From contig NZ_CP084506.1 in assembly GCF_003113495.2 (NCBI RefSeq), positions 2,666,001 to 2,730,000 on the forward strand: a stretch of DNA of 64,000 bases, read 5' to 3'. Shown here piece by piece: positions 51,033 through 59,957 of the stretch. The notes under the pieces were generated by a model. That model did no database searches, was not told the DNA's origin, and was given only the letters and a program-made list of their open reading frames with translations. The stretch is from Edwardsiella tarda ATCC 15947 = NBRC 105688 (GTDB taxonomy: Bacteria; Pseudomonadota; Gammaproteobacteria; Enterobacterales; Enterobacteriaceae). How positions within the stretch are numbered: the first letter of the stretch is position 1; each line of letters begins with the position of its first letter. Position numbers and translations under genes: made by a program.

Positions 51033-52091
51033 CTAGAGGATGTCCAGTGTGAGCTGTTTCTGCCGTTGCGGATCGGGCAGCATCACATGCAATCCCACCA
51101 GACGAACCCCGCGTCCGGCACGGCGCGTCTCCCAGACCTGGCGCGCCACCGCGAACAGATCGTCCCGATCGAGATAAGGGTAGGCGTGCTCCTGCGTCGT
51201 CAATTGAAAGTCGGCAAACTTGAGTTTGACCCCCTGCCGGGCAATGCGCAGATCCGGTTGGACGCGAGCCAAACGCCGCTCCAACTCGGGATACAGCTGC
51301 GCTAACAGTTGCTGGCAGGCCGCCCAATCACTGATGTCCTGCGCCAGGGTCTTTTCTACGCCAACCGATTTACGCTGCCGAGTGGGATTGACCTCGCGTT
51401 CATCCCGGGCGTGACTCCGCTCCCACAGTACACGGCCAAATTTACCGAAACGACGCAGCAAGGTGGCAAGATCGTAGGCGCGCACGTCGGCACAGCGGTG
51501 TAATCCCAGTTCGGCCAAGCGGGCCGCCGTCACCCTCCCCACGCCGGGGATCTTCGCCAACGGCAACGCCTGAACAAACGCATCGACCTGCTCGGGCGGA
51601 ATCACATACTGGCCGTTGGGTTTATTGATATCCGAGGCGATCTTAGCCAGAAATTTCAGCGGCGCCACGCCGGCGGAGGCGGTCAAGTGTAACTCGTTGG
51701 CGATATCGGCGCGGATCTGCTGCGCGATACGCGTCGCCGAGCCCTGTAACAAGGGACAGTCACTGACATCGAGGTAGGCCTCATCCAGCGATAGCGGCTC
51801 GACCAAGGCGCTATAGCGGCGGAAAATCTGCTGGATCTCCCCCGACACAGCCTTATAAACCGCCATACGCCCCGGACGCAACGTCAGATGCGGACACAGC
51901 TTCAACGCCTGCGCCGTCGGCATCGCACTACGCACGCCATAGCGCCGCGCGGCATAGTTCGCGGTGCTAATGACCCCACGCCGCTCGCCGCTGCCGCCGA
52001 TCGCCAACGGGACCTCGCGCAGCGCCGGAAAATCGCGCATCTCGACCGCGGCGAAGAAACAATCCATATCGATATGAATGATCTTACGCAT
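51033..52091 (-). CDS. dinB: DNA polymerase IV
   Basis: 352-residue Y-family translesion polymerase. MRKIIHIDMDCFFAAVEMRD has the catalytic Asp and steric gate region; SLDEAYLDVSDC supplies the second Asp-Glu pair. RVTAARLAELGLHRCADVRA is the helix-hairpin-helix. The C-terminal end QKQLTLDIL resembles a beta-clamp binding peptide (QLxLxL type). An SOS-type promoter upstream was not identified. Confidence 0.96.
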   Translation of the reverse strand: MRKIIHIDMDCFFAAVEMRDFPALREVPLAIGGSGERRGVISTANYAARRYGVRSAMPTAQALKLCPHLTLRPGRMAVYKAVSGEIQQIFRRYSALVEPLSLDEAYLDVSDCPLLQGSATRIAQQIRADIANELHLTASAGVAPLKFLAKIASDINKPNGQYVIPPEQVDAFVQALPLAKIPGVGRVTAARLAELGLHRCADVRAYDLATLLRRFGKFGRVLWERSHARDEREVNPTRQRKSVGVEKTLAQDISDWAACQQLLAQLYPELERRLARVQPDLRIARQGVKLKFADFQLTTQEHAYPYLDRDDLFAVARQVWETRRAGRGVRLVGLHVMLPDPQRQKQLTLDIL

Positions 52092-52806
52092 CTGAGCGCC
52101 CCACCCTCAATCAATAACTGTATAAATATACAGCATTGTGTATTATTATTCAACCCGCCACGTTTTATCATCACGCTAATAAACTATAACCAAATAGATA
52201 GCTTCCCGCACGGTCGTAAATAATAATAAGAGTAAACTTTAATTATGATGTAATTTTAACCAAGAAATATTTATCGATGGGTAATTCACCATGCGGATAT
52301 TATCAATCATGATAACCAACCATTTCACAATGTTTCATCCTTCTGCCACTCTGTGTCATTAGAAATTAGCAAACAAAATCGATTAAATAATCAGGCATAG
52401 CATTTGCATTCTCATCATCTAGCGCCATTATTGAGATTCCCATCACACAACCATCACGGCCTATCATTATTTGATTTGTAATATGAAACTATCGGCCTCG
52501 ATTACAGCATAATCAGCTCTTTGTGATGGTTACACTATTTATTTTCAACTGACTTATTTTGTGGTGCTAGAATTAAACACGTTAGCTCGCCGGGTATGAA
52601 TAATTAAGCAGATACCTCGCCAGCAGTTTTGTTAGCTGTTTAACTACAGCGAGGGGACAGCTTCCCCAAAATATAGAGTCACTATATGTAATATAGCTTT
52701 TAGTTACCTATCCGTGGTCGTTCTCCTTTTCCCAACGCAGCTAGCGCTGAGAGATGGGTTTGCGGCTTATCACACTTGTGATAAAGACCATATCAAGGAC
52801 ATCCAA
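52092..52806. promoter_or_regulatory. Long AT-rich control region upstream of decarboxylase
   Basis: A 715-bp gap, much more AT-rich than the genes on both sides, as expected for a region silenced by nucleoid proteins and controlled by several regulators. It contains a perfect 8-bp-arm inverted repeat at 52767-52784 (TTATCACA, CT, TGTGATAA), 22 bp before the ATG, and a small GGGGA/TCCCC hairpin near 52,655. Promoter elements could not be fixed. Confidence 0.55.
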
Positions 52807-54519
52807 ATGAAAGCGAATAACGGTAATAGCAACAAACAGTGGGCCAAATATCGCGAAGAAATGTGCTCTGCATTTCCCTCTGCATTCAGTGACGATAATG
52901 ATCCTTTATCCAAGTCTATAGCCAAAGCCATTGAACATCTGAATAAGCTGCGTCCTAACGATGGTGGCCCAGCTTATCTCGGCCAAAATCCGGCTTTGAC
53001 TATTGATTTCGATAAAGTTAAAGATATTGAAATGGCGGATAAAATGAGCAGCAGCGATCAGGTCATCGCACAAACCAGCGCGCTGTTCGAAGGGCTCCCT
53101 AACTGGGGCCATCCGCTGACCATGTGTAACGTGATCCCGCAGGCCAACACCGCCTCTATTATCGCGGCTATCATGTCAGAGATTTTCTCCCCCAATATCT
53201 TAGAAGGGGAATATTCCTGGAACGTGCACCGCGCCGAACTGGAAAGTGCGGGGATGCTGGCCAACTTGGTCGGTTGGGATGCTAAACATTCAGGCTGTGT
53301 CTACACCTATGGGGGTTCAGGCTGCTGGACCTATCATGTAAAATACGCATTGACCCGTGTGTTGCCTAACTCCCGTCACAGCGGTATCCGTACCGATGCC
53401 AAAGTACTGTGCTCACAGCAGGCGCACTACACCATGCTAAACAGCACCGACTGGATGGGGTTGGGGATGGATAACATCATCCGCATCAAGACCGATCCCG
53501 ACACCAACGCCATGGATCTGCAAGATTTGGAAGCGGTGCTGAAATCATTGCAAGCCAAGAAAATCCCAGTCGCCTCCGTGGTATGTACCATGGGGACCAC
53601 CGATGCCAACGCCTTTGACCCGGTCGCCGGGGTACGTAAACTGCTGGATCAATATCCGAACGCCTCCCCTTACGGTAAGGCACTGTTGTACTGCGATGCC
53701 GTCACCAGTTGGTCATGGTTGGCCTTTAGAAAATATGACTTTGCCAAGAACCCGCTGCAATTCACCGAGGCACTGTTACCGTTCATCGAAGCCAACTGCC
53801 ACGCGCTGGAAGCGATGAAGTATGCCGATGCCATTGGCTTCGACTTCCATAAAGCCGGCTTTACGCCTTACGCCAGCAGCTGCTTCACCTATCGTAACGC
53901 CGAAGAGTTCGAAAGCATTCTGAAACGTCCGGGCTCCGCTTACCTGCAACCGCGTTCTCCGTACAACCCCCTGGACTACACGCTGGAAGTCTCTCGTGCC
54001 GCAACCGGCGCCTTGGCTGGTTGGGCGACGATGAAGTACTTCGGCTATGAAGGCTTCCAAGCCATCATGGGCGGTATCCTGGAAAACCAATATTATTTGC
54101 GTAACCTACTGCATGAAAATGCGGATACCGTTTGTGTCAACCCGGATGATTACAGCCTGGTCACCCTGTTCCGTATTTATCCGGAAGGCGTCATGGCACA
54201 TCAACAATATCAACATGAGCTGACTGATCCGGCTTATAAATCCCAATTAGTGGCCAATAACAAATTGACCATGGATGTGGGTAACAAACTGTATGAGTGG
54301 TTCCGTAGCGGTAAGAAAATTAACGGGCAATATACTCCGTACATGAGCTTCAGCACCGGCTTCCGCGTCACCGAATATAATCGTGACGCCAGTGACCCAG
54401 AGGCCATGGTATTCGCGCTGAAGGTTTACCCGATGAACGTTCATTTAACACATGAAATTATGCAGCATGTGATTGACTGTGTTACCGCTGCACGTAATGA
54501 GGTACTCGGCGCTAAATAA
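52807..54519 (+). CDS. Group II PLP-dependent amino acid decarboxylase
   Basis: 570 residues from ATG at 52807 (AAGGACA upstream; a frame extension to 52714 looks spurious). PLP-binding Lys349 in FDFHKAGFTPY, ring-stacking His207 (QQAHYTM) and Asp297 (YCDAVTSW) mark the glutamate/tyrosine/DOPA decarboxylase family. It is longer than E. coli GadB (466) and unlike it around the Lys, closer in layout to bacterial tyrosine decarboxylases. Two GadC-like antiporters follow, so it probably consumes protons and supports acid resistance. Substrate glutamate or tyrosine is not settled. Confidence 0.85.
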   Translation: MKANNGNSNKQWAKYREEMCSAFPSAFSDDNDPLSKSIAKAIEHLNKLRPNDGGPAYLGQNPALTIDFDKVKDIEMADKMSSSDQVIAQTSALFEGLPNWGHPLTMCNVIPQANTASIIAAIMSEIFSPNILEGEYSWNVHRAELESAGMLANLVGWDAKHSGCVYTYGGSGCWTYHVKYALTRVLPNSRHSGIRTDAKVLCSQQAHYTMLNSTDWMGLGMDNIIRIKTDPDTNAMDLQDLEAVLKSLQAKKIPVASVVCTMGTTDANAFDPVAGVRKLLDQYPNASPYGKALLYCDAVTSWSWLAFRKYDFAKNPLQFTEALLPFIEANCHALEAMKYADAIGFDFHKAGFTPYASSCFTYRNAEEFESILKRPGSAYLQPRSPYNPLDYTLEVSRAATGALAGWATMKYFGYEGFQAIMGGILENQYYLRNLLHENADTVCVNPDDYSLVTLFRIYPEGVMAHQQYQHELTDPAYKSQLVANNKLTMDVGNKLYEWFRSGKKINGQYTPYMSFSTGFRVTEYNRDASDPEAMVFALKVYPMNVHLTHEIMQHVIDCVTAARNEVLGAK

Positions 54520-54556
54520 TTAGCCACTATGCCGTAATTAAGATGTACCCATGCAT

Positions 54557-54580
54557 AGGCCGGGTTAGCCCGGCCTTTAT
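54557..54580 (+). terminator. Intrinsic terminator after decarboxylase
   Basis: Stem AGGCCGGG/CCCGGCCT with TTAG loop followed by a short T tract, 37 bp after the stop. Confidence 0.7.
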
Positions 54581-54607
54581 GCCTCTATATTTCGCATAGC
54601 TGACTTA

Positions 54608-54813
54608 GAGCCTATCCCAGTAGGCGTGTATTGTTGCAGCCAGTTTGGATACGGACAGCGCGGAACAACCGAAGCGTACACGCAATACGTGAGGATTATT
54701 CGCTTCGCTCCCCCTTCAGGCCGCCCTGAAGGGCATGCAAAACTTGGTTAAGTTTTGTGTGAGCACTGCCCAGGGCCAACATGGCAAATAAAATAGCCTA
54801 ATGGGATAGGCTC
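54608..54813. mobile_element. 206-bp MITE-like element
   Basis: Bounded by 18-bp inverted repeats GAGCCTATCCCAGTAGGC (54608-54625) and its near-perfect complement (54796-54813), 17 of 18 matching. It is flanked on both sides by TTA, a possible 3-bp target duplication. It has no coding capacity. It sits between the decarboxylase terminator and the first antiporter gene. Confidence 0.75.
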
Positions 54814-54854
54814 TTATGAGATACGCCTAAAACACGTTATATCAAGGAGCAATT

Positions 54855-56306
54855 ATGGCCTCCACATCGGACTCTACGGCGCAAGGGAAACCTTCCGCCA
54901 AGCTCAGCATTGTGACGCTGGCAATCATGAATATTACCACGGTGGTCAGTTTACGTGGTCTGCCGTCCGAAGCTGAATATGGTATCACCTCCGCCTTCTA
55001 TTATTTATTCGCCGCCGTCTTCTTCTTAATTCCCGTTTCCTTGGTCGCCGCCGAATTAGCGACGGGTTGGCCACAAAAAGGGGGGGTATTCCGCTGGATT
55101 GGTCAGGCCTTCGGCCATCGCTGGGGGTTTGTCGCCATCTATCTCCAGTGGGTCGCTACCACGATCTGGTTCCCGACCGTACTGATTTTCGCCGCCGTCT
55201 CGCTGGCCTTTATCGGCCCTCATCCCGACGTCGACTCTCATTTGGCAGCGAATCGCTTGTACACCGTCGTGATTCTACTGCTCGTCTACTGGATCGCCAC
55301 ACTGGTCGCTCTACGCGGGATCCGCTCATCCGCCAAGCTGGCCACGCTGGGCGGTCTGATCGGGACCATCATCCCGGCCGGGATCTTGATGATCCTCACG
55401 CTGGTATATGTGATGACCGGCAACCCGGTTCATTTTGTCGCCCGTGCCGCCGACTTCTTCCCTGACTTGACCAACCTGAACAATCTGGTGTTAGCCTCCA
55501 GTATCTTCCTGTTCTTCGGTGGGATGGAGATCAACGCGGTCCACGTGGTTGAAGTCGATAACCCGTCACACAACTATCCGCTGGCCATCATCAGCGCCGC
55601 CGTCGCCACCGTCGTTATCTTTGTCTTCGGCACCCTGTGTATCGCCACCCTGATCCCGAAAGAACAGATCAACCTGGTACAAAGTCTACTCATCGCTTAC
55701 AACGCGCTATTTGACCACTTCGGGTTGCACTGGCTGGGCGAGGTACTGGCCGCGATGCTGGCCTTCGGGGTGCTAGGTCAGATCACCGCCATCGTCGCGG
55801 GCCCGTCTACCGGTCTGCTGCAGGTTGGCCGCTCCGGCTATCTGCCGCCCTTTTTACAGAAGACCAACCGCCACGGCGTCCAGCAGCACATTCTGATCTT
55901 CCAGGGCATCGTGGTCAGCATCATCTCCGTTCTGCTGGTGGTGCTGCCCTCGGTGCAATCGGCCTACCAGATCCTGGGACAGCTCGCGACCATCCTCTAT
56001 CTGCTGATGTACATAATGATGTTCGCCGCTGCCATCTATCTACGTTATAAAGAGCCGAATACGCCGCGTCCGTATCGCGTCCCTGGTGGACGGATCGGGA
56101 TATGGATCATCGCTGGCGCCGGTTTCGTCGGCTCTCTCGTAGCCTTTTTCCTGAGCTTTATCCCTCCGGATCAGATCCCAGTCGGCAACCCGAGCAGCTA
56201 CATCCTGATCCTGGTCGTCGGCTCCATCTGCTTCTTCATCATTCCGCTGATTATTTACGCCTGCCGTAAGCCCTCTTGGCAACCGGCTAATAGCGATCAG
56301 CAATAA
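54855..56306 (+). CDS. APC-family amino acid antiporter 1 (GadC-like)
   Basis: 483-residue membrane protein with about 12 helices. TTVVSLRGLPSEAEYG, AAELATGWPQKGGVFRWIGQ and FFGGMEINAVHVVEVDNPSH fit the glutamate:GABA antiporter branch of the APC superfamily. An AAGGAG site precedes the ATG. It probably exchanges the decarboxylase substrate for its product. The MITE and terminator separate it from the decarboxylase. Confidence 0.87.
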   Translation: MASTSDSTAQGKPSAKLSIVTLAIMNITTVVSLRGLPSEAEYGITSAFYYLFAAVFFLIPVSLVAAELATGWPQKGGVFRWIGQAFGHRWGFVAIYLQWVATTIWFPTVLIFAAVSLAFIGPHPDVDSHLAANRLYTVVILLLVYWIATLVALRGIRSSAKLATLGGLIGTIIPAGILMILTLVYVMTGNPVHFVARAADFFPDLTNLNNLVLASSIFLFFGGMEINAVHVVEVDNPSHNYPLAIISAAVATVVIFVFGTLCIATLIPKEQINLVQSLLIAYNALFDHFGLHWLGEVLAAMLAFGVLGQITAIVAGPSTGLLQVGRSGYLPPFLQKTNRHGVQQHILIFQGIVVSIISVLLVVLPSVQSAYQILGQLATILYLLMYIMMFAAAIYLRYKEPNTPRPYRVPGGRIGIWIIAGAGFVGSLVAFFLSFIPPDQIPVGNPSSYILILVVGSICFFIIPLIIYACRKPSWQPANSDQQ

Positions 56307-56316
56307 CCGCAAGCCC

Positions 56317-56337
56317 TGGGCCGCCTCGCGCGGCCCA
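56317..56337 (+). terminator. Hairpin between the two antiporter genes
   Basis: GGGCCGC/GCGGCCC stem with 5-nt loop in the 50-bp gap. No T run; may be an mRNA stabiliser or attenuator rather than a full terminator. Confidence 0.45.
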
Positions 56338-56356
56338 TTAGCGTGAGAACCTTATC

Positions 56357-57811
56357 ATGACTTCGCAATCGAGCAGTAAATCTGCACTGGCGGCGGTCAC
56401 GCTGGGAGCCGGCACCTTCGCCATGATGAACATCACCACCGTGGTCAGCCTGCGTGGCCTGGCGGCCGAAGCCGAGTATGGCCTGGCGGCGGTGTTCTTC
56501 TACCTGTTCGCCGCTCTATGCTTCCTGGTGCCGGTTTCGCTATGCGCCGCCGAACTCGCCACCGGCTGGCCCCAGAAGGGGGGCGTCTTCCGTTGGATTG
56601 GCCAAGCCTTTGGCGACCGCCTCGGCCTGCTTGCCATCTTTCTGCAGTGGCTGGCAACCACCATCTGCTTCCCGACCATGCTTATCTTCACCGCCGTCGC
56701 GCTGGCCTATGCCTTGCCCTTTCCCGGTGCCGACGCTCACCTCGCCTCCAATGCCCTGTATACCTTAGTCATCGTACTCCTCGTCTACTGGCTGGCGACC
56801 TGGATTAACCTGCATGGGGTGAAATCGGCCTCGCGCATCAGCGCCATCGCCGGGATGATCGGCACCCTGATCCCGGCCGCCATCCTCATCGGCTGCGGTA
56901 TCGCCTACATCGCGTTAGGTAACCCGATCCACTTTACCCTCGGTTGGCATGCCCTGTTTCCCGATATCACCAATCTGCACAATCTGGTGCTCGCCGCCAG
57001 CGTCTTCCTGTTCTACTCGGGGATGGAGATCAACGCCGTCCACGTACGTGAACTGAAGAACGCGTCGCGCAACTATCCTTTGGCCATCGGGATCAGTGCG
57101 CTGATGACCGTGGTAGTGCTGGCCCTCGGTACCCTGACCATCAGCGCATTGATCCCGGCCGATCGCATCAACCTGGTGCAAAGCCTGTTAGTCGCCTATA
57201 ACCTGTTATTTAGCTCGTTAGGGGTGCCTTGGCTCGGCCATGTGGTGGCGCTGATGGTCGCCGTCGGGGTATTAGGACAGGTGACAGTGATCGTCGCAGG
57301 CCCTTCACGCGGCCTGTTTGAGGTGGGACGAGAAGGGTATCTACCGACCTGGCTACAAGAGGCCAATCATAACGGAGTACAACGTAATATCCTGCTGTTA
57401 CAAGGGGCCATCGTCACCCTGATGGCAATTATGCTGGTCTGCCTCCCCTCCGTGCAGGCCGCCTTTCAGATCCTCGGCCAACTGGCCGCCATTCTCTATC
57501 TGTTGATGTATATCCTGATGTTTGCTGCGGTGATCACCCTGCGCTATACCCAGCCCGAGACGCCTCGACCTTACCGCATCCCCGGTGGGCGCATCGGTGT
57601 CTGGCTGGTGGCAGGCGTCGGCCTCGCCGCCGCATTATTGGCCTTCGTATTGAGCTTTATTCCGCCGGATCAAATCCCGGTCGGCTCACCGGCGCTCTAT
57701 GTCCTGCTCCTGTTGGCGGGGACGGTTGGCTTCGTCGCGCTGCCGCTGCTGTTACATGCCTACAGCCAGCGTCATACGGCGCAGCATCCACAGCCGCATG
57801 GCGGCGTCTAA
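56357..57811 (+). CDS. APC-family amino acid antiporter 2 (GadC-like)
   Basis: 484 residues, clearly a paralogue of the preceding gene (same TTVVSLRGLAAEAEYG, AAELATGWPQKGGVFRWIGQ and YSGMEINAVHVRELKNASRN). The pair probably arose by tandem duplication. Codon usage is more GC-rich in this copy. Substrate may differ from copy 1. Confidence 0.87.
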   Translation: MTSQSSSKSALAAVTLGAGTFAMMNITTVVSLRGLAAEAEYGLAAVFFYLFAALCFLVPVSLCAAELATGWPQKGGVFRWIGQAFGDRLGLLAIFLQWLATTICFPTMLIFTAVALAYALPFPGADAHLASNALYTLVIVLLVYWLATWINLHGVKSASRISAIAGMIGTLIPAAILIGCGIAYIALGNPIHFTLGWHALFPDITNLHNLVLAASVFLFYSGMEINAVHVRELKNASRNYPLAIGISALMTVVVLALGTLTISALIPADRINLVQSLLVAYNLLFSSLGVPWLGHVVALMVAVGVLGQVTVIVAGPSRGLFEVGREGYLPTWLQEANHNGVQRNILLLQGAIVTLMAIMLVCLPSVQAAFQILGQLAAILYLLMYILMFAAVITLRYTQPETPRPYRIPGGRIGVWLVAGVGLAAALLAFVLSFIPPDQIPVGSPALYVLLLLAGTVGFVALPLLLHAYSQRHTAQHPQPHGGV

Positions 57812-57824
57812 CGAGATAGCGCAT

Positions 57825-57856
57825 CACCGGCCTGGCGCGTCAGCTCCAGGCCGGTG
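57825..57856. terminator. Strong hairpin between antiporter 2 and apbE
   Basis: Perfect 11-bp stem CACCGGCCTGG/CCAGGCCGGTG with 10-nt loop between converging genes. It lacks a clear T run. Confidence 0.55.
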
Positions 57857-57882
57857 TCAGCCTCGGCTATCGGGCCTCCCGC

Positions 57883-58929
57883 TTACGGTTGCACGGCGGC
57901 CAGATAGTGGGCGAATGCCGTCGAGGTGCGCTCCTCGAAGCCATGTTCACCCTTAACGATCATATACACCGGGATATTCATCCGGTTAGCCAGCGCCAAG
58001 GCGCGATCGGGCCCCATGACGAACAACCCAGTGGAGAGTCCGTCGGCGGTCATACAGGTCGGCGCCAACACGGTAATCGAGGCGAGACGGTGCGTGACCG
58101 GGCGGCCAGTCTGCGGATCGATCTCGTGCGAGAAGCGTTGCCCATCCTGCTCAAAATAGTTGCGATAATCGCCGGAGGTCGCCACCGCCATCGCGCCCGG
58201 CTCGATGATCGCCTGTACCCGCTGCTGCGCGCCGGTAGAGGGTTTTTCGATCGCGATACGCCAAGGGCTCTTCTCGCCATTATGCCCCAGGGTTCGGACC
58301 TCACCACCGATATCGACCATATAGTTATCGATGTGCAACGACTGCAGATAGTCGGCCACCACATCGACGCCATACCCCTTGGCGATTGCCGAAAGATCGA
58401 CATACAACTCAGGAATATCCTTGACCAGCGCATTGCCTTGTAGCGATAAGTGCTGGATCCCCACCCAGGCACGTCGCTGCGCGATCTGCGAAGGCGACGG
58501 CTCACGATCGGGGCGCCCCTCCGGACCGAAGCCCCACAGGTTCACCAGTGGCCCGACGGTCACGTCTAACGCACCATCGGTCAATTTATTGATACGCAGT
58601 GCCTCGTTCACCACCCGAGCGGTATCTGATGAGACGGGAAAGGGAGTGTTCACCCGCCGACTCTGGTTAAAGCGGCTCAGCTCTGAACCGGGGCGATAGG
58701 TGGACATCTGATCGTTTACCCGTTCGAGCAGGCGATCGATCTCCGCCTGAACCTGAGCCGCTGCCGGTGTCCCCTCAGCCGGTAGGTATTTGACCGCATA
58801 GTAGGTCCCCATGGTTTTGCCGGCGAGATCGACCTGCGTCGGGCCGCAGCCACTCAACAACAGGATCGTCGCCAGCAGCGTCAGAAGGCGGGCCAGGGTG
58901 CCCCGCCCAGAGAGAAGGAGTGTCATCAT
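57883..58929 (-). CDS. apbE: FAD:protein FMN transferase ApbE
   Basis: 348 residues. Lipoprotein signal ending LLLSGC. Flavin-binding blocks MGTYYAVKYL, DLSAIAKGYGVDVVADYL, NYMVDIGGEVRTLG, and SHEIDPQTGRPV with the H-x-I-D-P-x-T-G metal/FAD site. It attaches FMN to Thr in target proteins such as NqrB/RnfG in the periplasm. First of two adjacent ATGs listed. Confidence 0.95.
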   Translation of the reverse strand: MMTLLLSGRGTLARLLTLLATILLLSGCGPTQVDLAGKTMGTYYAVKYLPAEGTPAAAQVQAEIDRLLERVNDQMSTYRPGSELSRFNQSRRVNTPFPVSSDTARVVNEALRINKLTDGALDVTVGPLVNLWGFGPEGRPDREPSPSQIAQRRAWVGIQHLSLQGNALVKDIPELYVDLSAIAKGYGVDVVADYLQSLHIDNYMVDIGGEVRTLGHNGEKSPWRIAIEKPSTGAQQRVQAIIEPGAMAVATSGDYRNYFEQDGQRFSHEIDPQTGRPVTHRLASITVLAPTCMTADGLSTGLFVMGPDRALALANRMNIPVYMIVKGEHGFEERTSTAFAHYLAAVQP

Positions 58930-59234
58930 GCTTTATGCCTATTCTCGCGGAGCGATCCTGCTGGATGCCCCATCGCTTACGCTAAAGGCGCCTATTATGG
59001 AGGCCCGATCCTCCGCCGTCCAATCATGCCAAATAGTTATAAACCGACGCCATCATCCCCACCTTGCATAATAAAAAAGGGCCTCGTGTGCGCCGCCGGA
59101 AATTTCCGCTATAGCGGGCGAAAAAAACGCTCACTCTCGCCGGTGGCTCTGGATTACACTGTGCGCACTTTAGGGTGGGTCAATCGACATTATCCGAAAA
59201 ACGTCGTGCTATTACTTCTTTGACAGGGTTCTAC
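58930..59234. other. apbE/yafK divergent intergenic region
   Basis: A 305-bp gap with promoters in both directions. Two overlapping perfect 12-bp palindromes lie at 59097-59108 (CGGAAATTTCCG) and 59106-59117 (CCGCTATAGCGG). No promoter could be assigned. Confidence 0.5.
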
Positions 59235-59957
59235 ATGAGTAAGATAGTTACCTTGCTGGCGATATGCCTGGCATTGCCGTTGGCTGCGTGCAAATCGTCC
59301 GCCAGCGAGTCCGGTTCCGTGCCGCGTAGCGGCGTTAATAGCCTGCTAGGATCGCCGGTCTATATTCAAATCTTCAAGGAAGAGCGCCAACTGGAGCTGT
59401 ACGCGAAAGTGCAGAATGGCTATCAGCTGGTGAAGCGCTTCCCCATCTGTAAGTTTTCCGGGGGACTCGGTCCGAAACGTACCGAAGGCGATTTTAAGAG
59501 CCCCGAAGGCTTCTACCAAATCGACGCCCGCCATCTCAAACCCGATAGCCGCTATTACCAGGCGATCAACATCGGCTACCCGAACCCCTACGATCAGGCG
59601 CACGGTTATTCCGGAAAATACCTGATGATCCATGGTGACTGCGTCTCGGTCGGCTGCTACGCCATGACCAACGCCGGGATCTCGGAGATCTACCGTTACG
59701 TGCAGAGCGCCTTCCGCAACGGCCAGATGCTGGTAGACATCAATATCTACCCCTTCCATATGACCGAGCGGAATATGCAACGCCACCGGAACTCTAGCTA
59801 TATTAACTTCTGGCGCGAATTACAGCCGGGTTATCAATACTTTGCTCAGCACGCACTGCCGCCACAGGTCAACGTGCAGGATGGCCGCTACGTGGTTAAC
59901 GCCCCCCTGCCTGCTGGCAGCGCGCCCTCACGCCTGGCGTTCGCCCAGGCAGAATAG
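59235..59957 (+). CDS. dpaA: L,D-transpeptidase-fold peptidoglycan enzyme DpaA (YafK/LdtF)
   Basis: 240 residues from ATG at 59235. Lipobox-like LPLAAC at 14-19 (exported). The YkuD catalytic motif is HGDCVSVGCYAM with His133 and Cys141. Upstream block VYIQIFKEERQLELYAKVQN is typical. In E. coli it cuts the bond between Braun lipoprotein and peptidoglycan. Its 3' end overlaps yafJ by 30 bp on the opposite strand. Confidence 0.92.
   Translation: MSKIVTLLAICLALPLAACKSSASESGSVPRSGVNSLLGSPVYIQIFKEERQLELYAKVQNGYQLVKRFPICKFSGGLGPKRTEGDFKSPEGFYQIDARHLKPDSRYYQAINIGYPNPYDQAHGYSGKYLMIHGDCVSVGCYAMTNAGISEIYRYVQSAFRNGQMLVDINIYPFHMTERNMQRHRNSSYINFWRELQPGYQYFAQHALPPQVNVQDGRYVVNAPLPAGSAPSRLAFAQAE

Noticed and set aside
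52519..52540. CRP-like site TGTGATGGTTACACT upstream of the decarboxylase
   Set aside because: The half-sites do not have the correct 6-bp spacing for CRP.
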